64,000 nt of DNA from Absidia repens (GCA_002105175.1 MCGE01000002.1:1364001-1428000); one strand, 5' to 3'; shown: positions 24,463 through 37,651, numbered from the stretch's first letter. Notes: generated by a model from the letters alone, not told the origin. Numbers and translations are program-made.

Positions 24463-24985
24463 ATGGTAAATTATAAAACAACAAGCGACCTAATTGATGA
24501 CACGAATGCGAAACACGATAGATAAATAAATGAATGAATGAACGGAAGGATAGATAGATAGATGGATGGATGGAAGGATGGATGGGTGTACTGATTTTGC
24601 GGGTGGATGAATATGAAGTGAAAATGAGGTGATGGAGAGGATGGGTTTGTGTGGGAGGAAATTAAATTCGTGGCATGTCATCTTTTTTAAATATACACTG
24701 TGACTGAACGGCTAACTCGTTGTTTTTTTTAATTTATCTATTAGCCTTCCAACAAGTCTTTCATCACCAAGGTTAAGCTTGGCAAGGCCCAAAAGCAAAA
24801 CCGTCCTTTGCCTCACTGGTTCCGCTTAAAGTCTGATACCAAGATTCGGTAAGTAGGGAATGATTATCTATTTTGGGAAGTTTGACTTGGATTGCTTCTG
24901 GTATTTATGCTCACAATATATTTCCCTTCGCTTTAGCTGGAACGCCAAGCGCCGAAACTGGCGTCATACCAAGTTGAACATCTAA
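24463..24985 (+). CDS. RPL39: 60S ribosomal protein L39 (eL39)
   Basis: Three exons give exactly the family length of 51 residues. The first coding exon is only the ATG (24463-24465), immediately followed by a 279-nt intron; then 24745-24848 and 24937-24985. The protein has the hallmark [21 protein letters not shown] and the end [15 protein letters not shown]. eL39 lines the polypeptide exit tunnel of the large subunit. The long first intron directly after the start codon fits the common pattern of fungal ribosomal protein genes. It also contains small tandem GATA/GGAT repeats (about 24520-24590). Confidence 0.96.
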
Positions 24986-25489
24986 GGTTTTGGATGGATC
25001 TCATATATAATATATATATACTGTTGACGTTTTACAATATACAAAGAATAAAATCTTGCCTTTTTATATATACAACTTCTTTTATCTTGTTTGTGAAAAT
25101 AATTGTTTGGGTGGCAGGATGGTTTCTTGAAAAGGATGATTTATGTTTTACGGTTTTGACGTATATATAGAGAAATGCGATATTGGCAAAATATGAAGGC
25201 AGTGAAAGGGTCATGAAGGGCGTGTGTGATTCAGAAATGGACAAAAAATGGTCAGAGGGGGCTATATGAAATTGGTCAAAGTGTCAAGGGCGGCGAAAGG
25301 CTATGTGTCTGACTTGAGAATGAAATGCGGCAGTGGACCATGAATTAATTGTGTGTTTCCATGAAAGGATGTAAATTCAGGTGTACATTTTGTCGCATGA
25401 ATATTTAGAGGGCATGTCAATCTGCCCGAGTTAGTTGAAATGCTGAACTCGAGGTTCAGCCTGCTGCCCAAATTTGCTTAAAACTTTTC
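24986..25489. other. intergenic region, 3' flank of RPL39
   Basis: AT-rich 3' UTR with AATAAAATC near 25047 and nothing further recognised. Confidence 0.5.
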
Positions 25490-25800
25490 GACTCCGATCC
25501 ATATATTTTCCCTATTTTGATTCTCTCGCGTTTCTTTTCTTTTTTAGAATATTCATCTTCATTGAAACTTCAATGAAGGTATTGGTGATCTTGGATTAAT
25601 AGTTAGAACTTGAATCAGGGCATTTTGAAAAATGCAAAACAAACATCATAGGGAAGCCCTTTCATATCGGATGTGTGATTGGGGACCTAGATTAGCCTTC
25701 ATCTTTGAGTGTGGTGCCATAGAAACTTTATTAGATTAGCATAGTTTATATTCATATCGTAATAAAGTATGTCTCGTATTTTTACCACTAGTCCCTTTTA
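25490..25800 (+). repeat. dispersed non-coding element, subfamily II, copy D
   Basis: Begins near TTCGACTCCGATCC and has the TC tract, TTGGTGATCTTGGATTAAT, TTAGAACTTGAATCAGGGC, AAATGCAAAACAAACATCATAGGG, CCCTTTCATATCGGAT, and ends with AATAAAGTATGTCTC. The 5' segment found in copies F, H and I (TGGGATAGGATTAAAGC-like) is not evident here. Confidence 0.75.
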
Positions 25801-27785
25801 CATGTTTTACCTTGGGCTCTTCTTTCAATCGCCCTTCCCGTTTTACATTAGTCTCGACCATCTCAGTTGACGGTTACCTTTTTATATGCTTCAATAAAAT
25901 ATATCTTTTTTCCCCCCTCCATCATTTACATTTACCATTTATTCATGTATCATCGGAATAGTATTATCATAATAGTTTATTTGATATTAGGTAATATTCG
26001 TTAATGATGAAAAGGCATTAATATCAAGTATTTAGTGGACTATAGCTGCTATCTTCTCCTTTTCACATTGTTTTTACTTGACGTTCGCCAGTAAATTTCC
26101 CAAGTCTTCAATATTCTCTTTCCCCAGTTGCAGAATCATTAATTTTTACGCTATTCCGGTGTCCTGTCATGCACGTGGATATTTCGACTGAATGTTTATG
26201 AGTGGGTATTTGAATGGTAAATTAATGAGGTGAGCATGGGACATGGTTCAGCAAAAATTGATTGAATCTCGAGAAGCAAAAAATTGGCGCAACGTTTTGA
26301 AGGAAAAAGTTGAGTGAGGAGGATGGTTACGTGAACGACTGATGAAAACCGCCGGCGATCCATTAGGAACCGCCAAAGATGAGCATATTTTTTCAAAGTA
26401 CGTGCAATGGAATTTAACTGGCCATCAGCATCATCATCATCGCACAGTCTAGACCGGTCGTTTAGCAAGCAAGCACCCTAGTAGGGAAACCGTATGAAAC
26501 CGTATGAAACCGTATCCCCCCCCCCTTGATTTTTGTATTATATTTACTTTGCTGCTTGGATGAGTACCATTCTTGTGGACAATTCACATGGTAGTGAATT
26601 AAAAAAAAAAAAAACATGATAATGTGAAAGCAGGAACCATCTCTGCGGTGTCAATTTTAAAATGGTTTTGATTAAATCAAGTGAATTTAGCTATTTTGTC
26701 TGGAGCAATCATTAAATTTATCGTATTTCTCATGTTTCCACTCCTAAATGCATGTGCCGTGGGTCACATCGACAGAAATAAATGTCACCACCCTACCACA
26801 GATAAAGCCCCTTGCATATATGGGCTTTCTTTTTTACGGCCATGTATACATTGCTAATGGAACTAGGATTTGTTCTAGAAAATGAACATGAAAGGTTTCT
26901 TAACGGCGTTCTATTTTATTTGGCAAAAGTATAATTATGATATGATCACAATATTTCTTCCGCAGGGACGCCAACACACTAGCCGAGGATATCACGTTAA
27001 AAAAAAAAAAAAGTAGGACCCGATTCATTTCGGATCGCTTTTTCTTTCGGTATGGTAGCTAACAGCTTCCAGATAATCGGCGTTGAATGAACATAAATGG
27101 ATAATGTAGGATCGACGATTTTATTTCCTCAAAAAAGTAGAAAGCAGAAAAAAAAAGGAATCAGGAAATGAAATAACCAGGTCCAAGTTCAAGTTTAGCA
27201 TCGATCTAATAATCGAGATAAATAAACAAATGAAGTCACTAATAGAATAGTCTAGTGTTTTTGTTATCTATCGTAAAGGAAACAATCGCACAAAAAAGAT
27301 GGCGATGTAACAAACATGCAAGCTGTCTCCTCTTTTTTCTGACGCCGGTTAAAAATCTGGCACGTAACGTAGGTTGCTGTATTGATGGGCGCTCCTTTTT
27401 TTTTTTTTTTTTAATCGTCACCCAATGCCTCTCCAAGTGTTAAAAGCACGTCCATACGTTAGATAAAAGAAAAGTAATATAAACTATCAAATATTATACT
27501 AATGCTGGGAGGGGGGGGTTTGGAATACAATTCTCTCTCGATGTGTTATAAAACACTCACGCAAACAAAAGATATTAAGTGAGGAATAAGGATGGCTGAA
27601 TTTTTCTTGAATCAAAAAAAAAAAAAAAGGAAGGGGGACATGAGATGATGCGGGGCAACCTGGTGGAAAAACTACTATCCTCGCTTTCAATTTTCAACAA
27701 CGCACAGATAGAGATGTGCTAGGGCGTATTTTTTTTTTTTTTTATGAGAAGGGAGGTAAATAATGAATAAGTGATGATTTTTGAG
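25801..27785. other. intergenic region without supported gene
   Basis: AT-rich. It includes a short tandem repeat 'AAACCGTATG' (three units, 26488-26517) beside a C8 run, and many poly-A or poly-T runs. I could not assemble coding exons. Confidence 0.5.
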
Positions 27786-27792
27786 TATAAAA
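27786..27792 (+). promoter_or_regulatory. TATA box of the zinc-knuckle microgene
   Basis: TATAAAA lies 105 bp before the ATG at 27891 and is followed by a pyrimidine-rich stretch, the same layout as at other expressed genes here. Confidence 0.5.
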
Positions 27793-27890
27793 CACGCGTG
27801 TCGATTTTTCTTCAATGCTTCTTTTTGCTCTTTTATCCAATTTTCATACTCTTTGTTTTCAAAAAAGAAAAAAAAAACTTAAAAAAAACC

Positions 27891-28045
27891 ATGTCCTTTG
27901 CTCTGAAACCATTAAATCTTCAGGGCGGCCAATGGTAAGGAAGGTTAAACAATGAATATGATGGTATTTAAACTTTTTTCTTTTTAATAGTACTTGGTGT
28001 GGAAAATATGGACACAGAAGACTAAAATGCCCTTTATTGAAATAA
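27891..28045 (+). CDS. 32-residue CCHC zinc-knuckle microprotein
   Basis: Two exons, 27891-27934 and 27991-28045, with a 56-nt intron (GTAAGG donor, TTTTTAATAG acceptor). The peptide is MSFALKPLNLQGGQ followed by CTWCGKYGHRRLKCPLLK. The latter is a full CX2CX4HX4C zinc knuckle, the single-strand nucleic-acid-binding motif of Gag and RNA-processing proteins. The first Cys codon is split by the intron, so splicing builds the finger. A TATA box and pyrimidine tract precede it. The stop codon lies inside a perfect 22-bp palindrome (28041-28062). It may be a genuine microprotein or a remnant of a retroelement Gag captured behind a promoter. Confidence 0.55.
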
Positions 28046-29049
28046 GTATATATATACTTATTTTACAACCTATGATGAACTCCAATGACCTTATTTTTCC
28101 TTATGTACACGATATTTACTTGACCTATCTATGACTTTCTTTTTATATTGCACTTTTTATGCTCTTATCGTTTATGCTAGCAATTTTTATATATTAATGA
28201 TGATGACGACAATGGTACCTTTAACTCAGTTAAAGATTGATGATGTACATATTTTATTGCTTTACCCATTTACTTCATGACATCTCTTTTTTTTGATTTT
28301 GATTTTGATTTTGGGCTTTATGAAACTGGATTTCAATCGCCTTAATCTATCGTCCCCGCCTTTTTTTTTTTTTTTTTTTTTTTACATATAAAATAAAATA
28401 TATACGTGTAAACCTTTGTTCTAGTTTAAAGCCTGTTTTTGTTTTCTTCTTTTTTTGTAAAAAAAAAAAAAAAAAAAGAGCCGATTCCTATGATATCATT
28501 TCACCAATAATTGCAGGGAGTGGTCCCTTCTCAAAAATGATATGTATAAATTGCCGATCTATTTGACATTTGTGGCTGGATCAAGGCTTATTGTTTTTTC
28601 TCGGAATTAAATAGCTGTTCATCGAACCATCATTATGTCAACACTATTTTTCATATCATACTGATGTAAACTTTGGATTTTACTGAAGGGATAATGATAT
28701 AATGGTAGCTAGTTCAATCAAATCGCTTAGTTATTTTGATACAGCTTGATATAAACCCCTTTCTATGGGATTTTGAATTTTTTGTGTCTTTTTTGCTCAT
28801 AGCTTTGAACAAGTGAAGGGCATCTTATTTTCACGGGTATACAATATCTGTGAGAAAATCCGGTCTAGGTCGATTGTGATTGAACAAGCGCCTCTTCCTC
28901 TAAACTCTCCAATGCACTTCAACTATTACATTTTTTGTTCTCATCACTGTTTATTTTCCAGCTGGTTCACCACTTCTTATTTTCTCACATATCCACCATG
29001 GTCATTTCTTAAAAATTCACAATCCAATCTCTCAAGATTTACAAAAACA
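28046..29049. other. intergenic region
   Basis: AT-rich with a T22 run near 28361-28382 and an A18 run near 28459. No coding exon chain is found. Confidence 0.5.
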
Positions 29050-29790
29050 TTCAAATCCCGCCCACGTGAAACCGTTATTTACTCCTAATTTTGCTTTTTC
29101 GCTCTCTTTCTTTTCTTTTTCTTTTTTTTTCTTTCCTTAATTCTTTATAATTGTGGCCCAGTAGGGTTATGGTGGACTTAGATTAGTGTCACGACTAGTT
29201 TAGAAGGGGTTTCAGCTCAGGGATGACAAGATGCATGGGGAAACCCTTTCATTTTGAATTCAGGATTTGGGACCACCATTTGTTCGGCTTTCTGGAGCCT
29301 TCATTAGTTTAGTTTAGTGTTAGTTTGCCCATACTTTGTATCAATATCTGAATAATATACGTCTCTTTTTACTCGCTTCAATGACAAATATTCCATTAGT
29401 TTCCTTCATGTCTTGTGCAATAGAACCCTTTTTTACTACCATCGCACCTTTTGATTAGTGTCGACCATTAGCGTGCTTTAATAAAAAATATCTCTTTAGT
29501 GTTTCGTTGGCTTCGTTTAGTGTATTAGGTACATTTTTGCGTAGATTATTGTCGATCATTCTTCTGATCTCCTATTAGTCACCCTGCTAGTCTTCAACAT
29601 ACTACCTCCATTAGATCCCTTGGGCCTCTTGCCTCTAGTTTAGTGCCTATCAGTATACTACAATATAATATGCCTTTTTATTAGTTAACCATTCTATGAA
29701 CCATATGATAGTGGAGAAATTTCGTTATTGTTGATCTTCTGTGAGTGCCTTATCATGCATCTGCTTTCTAGTTCACCCATCTTGTCCACT
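29050..29790 (+). repeat. dispersed non-coding element, subfamily I, copy E
   Basis: Starts at ATTCAAATCCCGCCCACGTG (E-box 29063-29068), followed by the TC tract, TTATGGTGGACTTAGATTAG, GACAAGATGCATGGGGAAACC, CTTTCATTTTGAATTCAGG, and AATAATATACGTC plus degenerate tandem units. The end near 29790 runs into a C-rich (CCCCCACCC) stretch. Confidence 0.85.
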
Positions 29791-30150
29791 TTTGCTCACC
29801 CCCACCCCCACCCCTCCCGATCGAGGTGTCACCTCACTAAAGTGGATAATATGGTGAGTGTCTAATCCCCATCCCATTAAAGTCCACACTTCAACCACAA
29901 CAGCAAATCCCCGCCAAGGGATATTTTATTTTGTCCTTTGTAGGAGTTAGAATGCTTCAATCCCATACAATCAATCCTTTGTATTTTGAATTTGGAGTAT
30001 CTCTCAAGCCTTGCTTGCATATTTGCAACTAGGACATCGTCAGCTGCGTTTCAATCATTTTTCCGTCCAAAAAAAAAAAAAAAATGGAGACAGCCTCCCT
30101 CCTTTTATTTCCTCCACTTGTTTTTTTTTTTTAATATTTAATATAATGCT

Positions 30151-30585
30151 ATGGATGTTGGACAGAGACCTAGTCGTCAACGTCGACATCTTCCTAACAA
30201 TGTAACCGCTTTACAGTATCATGAATCGTCCACTACGGCTGCTAGCACCAAACAACAAGATGACGCTGCTAACTCTGACGACCACGACTACAACAACGAC
30301 AACGACAACGAGTACTATTCACGGCAACGAGGAAGAGGACGCAAACTACTAGCGAAAAAGCGAATGCAACAAAGCTTTGGAAACTTGGTGACATCGAGTA
30401 AAAAAGGGGCCATGACAGATGAATCAGTTTGGCTATCGATCCAGTGGCGGGTTTGGTTTTGGCGGTTGTGTGTTTTGTGGCTGGCTTTTTTAACGTTGCG
30501 GGTATTGACAAGTATTTGGCAAGGTGACACTACGCGACTTGGGTTGACCCAGTATCTTTCTCATCTGCCTTCGACTTGGTGGTGA
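30151..30585 (+). CDS. small single-pass membrane protein, unknown
   Basis: A single-exon frame of 144 residues. The N-terminal two thirds are hydrophilic and low-complexity, with an Asn/Asp-rich run (DDHDYNNDNDNEYYS), then a basic patch (RQRGRGRKLLAKKRMQQ). A tryptophan-rich hydrophobic segment follows near residue 100 (RVWFWRLCVLWLAFLTLRVL), then a short tail ending in STWW. This resembles a tail-anchored or type II membrane protein. Base composition is clearly more GC-rich than the flanks and a TTTTTTTTTTTT tract precedes the start, which support a real gene. No family is recognised. Confidence 0.6.
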   Translation: MDVGQRPSRQRRHLPNNVTALQYHESSTTAASTKQQDDAANSDDHDYNNDNDNEYYSRQRGRGRKLLAKKRMQQSFGNLVTSSKKGAMTDESVWLSIQWRVWFWRLCVLWLAFLTLRVLTSIWQGDTTRLGLTQYLSHLPSTWW

Positions 30586-31219
30586 AGACATGATAAGGAC
30601 TCGGTGAATCAAAATATCTCCCTTGAAGATCCATATCGAATTAGTTTATCCGTCAGTATAGAAAGTAGTGCCTTTTTTAGGAGCAATAGCGATGTTTATT
30701 TTTGAATTGTTTATAAGGACGGGAATCAGATGAATAAAGAAATGCTTTTGTTTGTGGCATAGAAACCGGGGGACTATGACTGTATGGTTTGAAAGCGTGA
30801 ACGTGATATTTTGAACTTTGTGCTATAACTAACCTTACAAATGATAGTTTAAAGGCTGGGTGAAAAATGGGTGAAGGGGCGGAGGGGTGGGTTGGGAGAG
30901 TGATAGGATGTTGTTGTCTTGTTCGGGATACTTTTTATGAAAACAGGTAACTATTATCACTTGACGCGATATGGAAATCAATGGCAAAAACAGTGCATTC
31001 AATTGTTTTGATTGTCGATTTTAGCTGCATCAACAGTAGCGGTGATCTTGGGTAATGTTTGACTTTTGTTGGATTGAGGGCTTCATTCACCGATCATTAC
31101 TTCATTATACCCTCAGCAACACATATTTCTCTAATAAAATTACATTGGTCACGATCTTGGTGGATTTCGTATATGCTACGGCTAAAAAAAAACAAAAAAA
31201 CATCATGAACAATCAATAA
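30586..31219. other. intergenic region
   Basis: 3' flank of the small membrane-protein gene; AATAAAA at about 31133. Nothing else is recognised. Confidence 0.5.
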
Positions 31220-31293
31220 TCAATAGTCAATAGTCAATAGTCAATAGTCAATAGTCAATAGTCAATAGTCAATAGTCAATAGTCAATAGTCAA
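31220..31293. repeat. heptanucleotide tandem repeat (TCAATAG)n
   Basis: About ten near-perfect copies of the 7-mer TCAATAG, ending in CAATAAATAAATG. It lies about 260 bp past the 3' end of RPB5, between two genes that converge on it. Confidence 0.9.
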
Positions 31294-31554
31294 TAAATAA
31301 ATGTTTTATTTATATATAATATATGTAATAAACGAATGACAATGAAAAAATATATTCCACAATGACAAGCGAAGGGGAGGAGGAGGAGAAAACATAAAAC
31401 TATAGGGAAGAGGATGGTGTATGATAGAGCAGATATAATAAAGGGGATTTGATTGCCAAAATGATAAAAAGAAGGTCAAGTTTTGCCAATATGATTTGAG
31501 GATGTTTTGGTAGTGCGGGTGAAGAACAATCATCTGTTGCTTTGTTGCTGTTTT

Positions 31555-32426
31555 TTAAATGCATAATCTATAACTGACATATCGGCCGGCCGTTTCACTT
31601 TCCCGTAAGATCTTGACCACTTGACCACGTTTCAATCCATAATACCGAGCCACTGGATCACTATGTTGGATGCGAGGTAATTGGGTGTCCTTCAGCCTGT
31701 ATCTTTGCAGTAAGACGGCCTTTTCTTCGTTGGTGAGCACTTCATGTTTTGGTACAAGGACGTGATGTGTAATGTTGACCAAGAGTTCGTTTTCATTGAA
31801 GGACTCTAAAGTGTGCTTGGAAGGAAGTGATTGCATCACTTTATTGGCTGAAGCTGTCAAAGTGTTTTGGTATACACAAATACCTTTGGGAATTTGTTGC
31901 TGTGCCATACGTTCAACATACCTACACAAATAATAATAAACGAGGACACACTGTTAGTACTAGTTCCTCATTTGACTTTTACCTTGATATTATTGTCTTA
32001 TATAAAACTTACACTCGCAATGGTTTGACACCTACTGACTTATCTTTGGGGAAGAATACAAGTAGTTGGTCGGTAGGATCGTCCTTCTTCTGAACAACAA
32101 ACGTCAAGTGATCGCGACTACCACAATAGAATAAGAAATATGTTAGGTACGTACCAAGATTATATATATATTTATACTTACTCAACATCACCAGAAGGAG
32201 CAAATGTGCGCTTAAACATGTCTAATTCCATACCAAGTTCGGATTGTGAGACGAGATAGCCCTATGAAATGATATTGAAGGAAGATTGGGTCAGTGTCCT
32301 ATGGATAAATGATAATGGTGAATACAATTTTATCGATTGGGAGCTTACCCTGTCGTGAACCATTTGATGAGTAGTGCGGAAAACTCTCCATAAACGAGTA
32401 ACTTCGTTGTTGCTGCTGTTGTCCAT
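31555..32426 (-). CDS. RPB5: DNA-directed RNA polymerases I, II and III subunit Rpb5 (RPABC1)
   Basis: Four exons on the minus strand (32426-32349, 32261-32182, 32117-32013, 31921-31555) give 209 residues, the normal family length. The N-terminal jaw domain begins NEVTRLWRVFRTTHQMVHDRGYLV and includes FKRTFAPSGDVDRDHLTFVV. The C-terminal assembly domain is highly conserved: LVNITHHVLVPKHEVLT, LQRYRLKDTQLPRIQHSDPV, ARYYGLKRGQVVKILRES, TAGRYVSYRLCI. Rpb5 is shared by all three nuclear polymerases and forms the lower jaw. It is divergent from RPT4 across a 457-bp spacer. Confidence 0.97.
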
Positions 32427-32883
32427 TAAAAGAAGTGTCTTTTTTTTTTTTTTTGTGAAGAGAAAGAAAAATGGGAGAGACCAGAGCATTATTCAAGAAA
32501 ATGCTGATGGTAAAGAAAAGCCACAGCGGAATTTCAATCTCAAAAAGGGAAAAATGCTGCCGCCAATTTTTTGAGTGTTGGCTGCAGTGTATTCATGGCT
32601 ACAAGATGGAGCTAGGGCAAACGATGTTTTGTTTAATTGAAATAACAAAGGGTCATAGTCATTATCAAGTAAGGAAAGTATTTCCTGTAGAAACGAAGGG
32701 GGAGGGGGGCGATAGAAAGGCTTACAAAATTGTTATGCTGGCATCCCACTGGGCAGAAAATTGATTCGTTTTTTGCTGGCGGCGGCAATTTAAAAATGTA
32801 TTGCGTGGCTATGTCTGCGCGACAAAAAAGTGTTCTGTGCTCTCTTTTTCTCTCTATTTTTTTTATCATTCAAAAACTTCATT
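32427..32883. promoter_or_regulatory. shared divergent promoter of RPB5 and RPT4
   Basis: A 457-bp spacer between two head-to-head housekeeping genes. It contains TTTGCTGGCGGCGGCAATTTAA at about 32770-32791. The GGCGGCAA part resembles the yeast proteasome control element GGTGGCAAA, but the match is partial and may be chance. No TATA box is evident toward RPT4. Confidence 0.45.
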
Positions 32884-34721
<1,838 letters not shown>

Positions 34722-34868
34722 ATAGTTACATTTTAGTTAGCTTATTAGTTTTAGTACATTATTTTGCCTTTTTACCTTTTTTTATATATATCTGAAATAA
34801 ATGCGTTGGGCGCTTTTAAAAGTCCAATATTTACAATAGTCATGGTATGTCTCTTTTTTCGTTTTTTT

Positions 34869-35340
34869 GTGAAGTGGGGTTTTGATGTGATGGGGATTAA
34901 ACGCCTCCATTATTTAGTAGGCGGTTCCTTTGAGGCTCAGCAATCGCCCTCAGTACTCAGTCTCATGGGTATATGCAGGAAAAAAATATATGGATCGGCA
35001 AAAATTGATTGTGACAATATTCACACTCCGTACACGTGGTTTTATATTTATTTATTTTTGAGGCACTTCCTCTTTTATTTTTACTATTTTTTTTTTTTAC
35101 TTCTATTTTTTCCATTGAAGCTTCAAAAAAGTAATGCTATCTTGGATTAGTATGAGAGCTTGGATCAGGGGCACTTCGAAAAATGCAATACAAACATCAT
35201 GGCGATAGACTAGCCTTATCTTAGAGACTATGTAGTGTCATAGAATCATCATTAGTTTAATTTAGCGTTAGTTTGTCGTAGTCTACGCGTATTTACGAAT
35301 AAAATATGTGTTGTATCCTTCTATTATTAGTCTTTCTGTC
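34869..35340 (+). repeat. dispersed non-coding element, subfamily II, copy F
   Basis: A 5' segment (GTTTTGATGTGATGGGGATTAAACGCCTCC) is shared with copies H and I. Then come TTCACACTCCGTACACGTGG (E-box 35033-35038), the TC tract, GCTATCTTGGATTAGTATGAG, AAATGCAATACAAACATCATGG and AATAAAATATGTG. It sits directly behind the RPT4 3' end. Confidence 0.8.
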
Positions 35341-35936
35341 ATACGCTCAAGGCAATTGTTTTGTCGGCTGGATATATATCTGTATAAACAATAAACTGGT
35401 GTGTACGTGTGTGTCAAAATGGAATAGGTTGGATATTCAGATGAATTTGTCCACCGCTACATGTATCTGCATATATTTGCCCCAAGAGAAAAAAAAAGCA
35501 GGAATATGTTTATGTGAAAAAAAAAGTCATTACAGAGTATTTCGTTGTTGCCCCTTCCACATTTTCCATTTCTATGGGTCATATGGAGTATCAATGGTGG
35601 TGGAAGTAATATGCACATATCTACAATCTATTCTCAAGTTATTTCTAGTGGAAAATGCCATTCATTTCAAATATTCAAAAAATTGGCATTTGTCGATGAC
35701 CCATGTACTCCAGGATCAATATAGAGACGTTGGAAATACGTTCTGGGTCATATTCCGTCACTCTATCGGCCAAACTTACTATATAATTTTTAATACAAAT
35801 ATGGTGGCAGTAGGATTGATAATAGAATGACCATGATGCCAATGTTAAACGGTGTTGATTATTGCCGTGAGAAGCAAACTGCCATGTTGATTATGAAAAA
35901 ATATCGCAGACAAATCCTCACAAGAGGTCAATGAAA
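35341..35936. other. spacer between repeat copies, with an unsupported long open frame
   Basis: A 174-codon open frame (35306-35830, +) runs from the end of copy F into this spacer. It has AT-driven composition and no recognisable motif, so it is not called as a gene. Confidence 0.4.
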
Positions 35937-36880
35937 ATATTCAAATCCCGCCCACGTGAATGTCTATTCTCGTCCGCCTTTATTTATTTCGCTCTTTCTC
36001 TCTTTTCATTTTCTTTTTTTCTTTCATTTTTTCTTCATCATTCGACTTCTTTGATGTTATAGAGGACTTAAATTAGCGTCAGGACTAGTTTAGAAGGGGT
36101 TTCAGCTCAGGATTGCACGATGCATGGGAAAACCCTTCATTTTGGTTTCAGGATTTTAAAAACACCATTAGTTGGCTTTTTGGAGCATCATTGGCTTTGT
36201 TTAGTGTTAGTTTTCGTAGTTTGTATCTGCATCTGAATAAAATATATCTCTTTTTACAAGCTTCAAGCAAAATGTCCCATTAGTCTCTCTCGCATGTCTT
36301 GTACAGTAGATCCCGTTTTTACTACCATCAGCTCTCGTGGTTAGTAAAGACTATTGTCGTACTATAATAAAACATATTCCGTTAGTTTTTCAGTGTCTTA
36401 TACAATATACTAGACCTCCTTTTTACACTCGTTTCTTTAGAATAGTATTGACCATTCTTGAGATCTCCTTTTCGTGTCCTTCATCGACCTTCATTAGATC
36501 CTTTGTTATAATGAATTATTCTGCCTTCAGTTTACTATATGCCAATGTGCTTCAATATAATTTGTTTTTTACTACTCATCATCTGACACTTTGGATAATA
36601 AAACAAAGTCATTATTATTTCTGTTTTATGAGTGTTCTACGTGACGCATGCTTCATAGTTCGCCCACTCTGATGACTTCCGCTTCCTACAGTCCCAGGGA
36701 TTGGTTGACAATCTTAGACCACTTACCACTAAGATGGAAATAAGTTGTTTTAGACCATGTTATGTGCGTATCTGACGTTCTACCGCATTTTGTACTGCTG
36801 TATTCCCCTCTCTACGACTCATATCATCAAGCTAGACCGTATCTCTAGCATAATTTCCACCACACTTCAGCAGCCCCGTG
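35937..36880 (+). repeat. dispersed non-coding element, subfamily I, copy G
   Basis: Starts at ATTCAAATCCCGCCCACGTG (E-box 35953-35958), with the TC tract, AAGGGGTTTCAGCTCAGG, ACGATGCATGGGAAAACCC, and AATAAAATATATCTC. Repeated 'CTATAATAAAACATATTCC...TCTTATACAATATACT' units follow, then TTTTATGAGTGTTCTACGTG, GGTTGACAATCTTAGACCA and AGACCGTATCTCTAGCATAA. The tail is shared with copy C and with the inverted copy J. Confidence 0.85.
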
Positions 36881-37651
36881 ATACTCAGTGGATCGATTTT
36901 TGGGAGTGCGAGTGAAATTGCATCAATTAAAGGTTACTTAACGGTCTTTCTGGTATGCACCATATTGATTAAGATGGTGGTGAGGTTAAATGATGACTGT
37001 GACTTGGAAGTGATACGTTGTCTCGATACCTGGTGGTCGGACTGAGCGTTGAATTTGGTGGAGTGACCGGGAAGATTTTACGATCGGATGCAGTACTGTA
37101 CTTCATGCAAGAAAGACGAGGCATGTGAGTTAGATAAAGGTGCTGATGATCCACAAAGGTATTTTGTAGAGTTTTTAAAGCAAAGTAATGTCACTGGTAA
37201 AAATGTTCACTCAGAAAACTGACTATATTGAGGGGATCTAGCTTGGGCTAGGAATTCACCTACTTATAGCAAAAAGTAGTCGCCTGCATATACAATGTAC
37301 CAGGATAATGGGTTTTCATTGATTCACGTTAGTGATGGTTTGTTTCGGAAAATCGTAAGTGTCTCACATGTCAAAACTGCTAACCTGAAATGAATAATAT
37401 CTTTCGATGTATAATATAAATCCAGTAAGTTAGTATGAATATGTGGTAATAACTATATATTATTTAGTTATGCCAATGGAGGAAATTAATCCTAGACACT
37501 TTCTTTTGTAGACAATGATCTTAGCTATCACACAATCACAGTACGCCAACTTTTTGAAACCCAGAAATTATCGCTTGTACACAGTGACAGAGCATCGTCT
37601 CCTTTTTTTTTTTTTTTTTGCTTTTCTGGATCTTCTTCCAAGAACTTTTTT

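Noticed and set aside
26196..26468. 90-codon minus-strand open frame
   Set aside because: No start context, no motif and no splice partners; codon use is like the AT-rich background.
31220..31293. CRISPR-like array
   Set aside because: The units are 7 bp with no spacers: a simple tandem repeat in a eukaryotic genome.
32471..32764. 97-codon + strand frame between RPB5 and RPT4
   Set aside because: It lies entirely in the divergent promoter and has no motif or intron support.
35306..35830. 174-codon frame as a protein gene
   Set aside because: Kept only as a low-interest finding: it overlaps the end of a repeat copy and shows no conserved motif.
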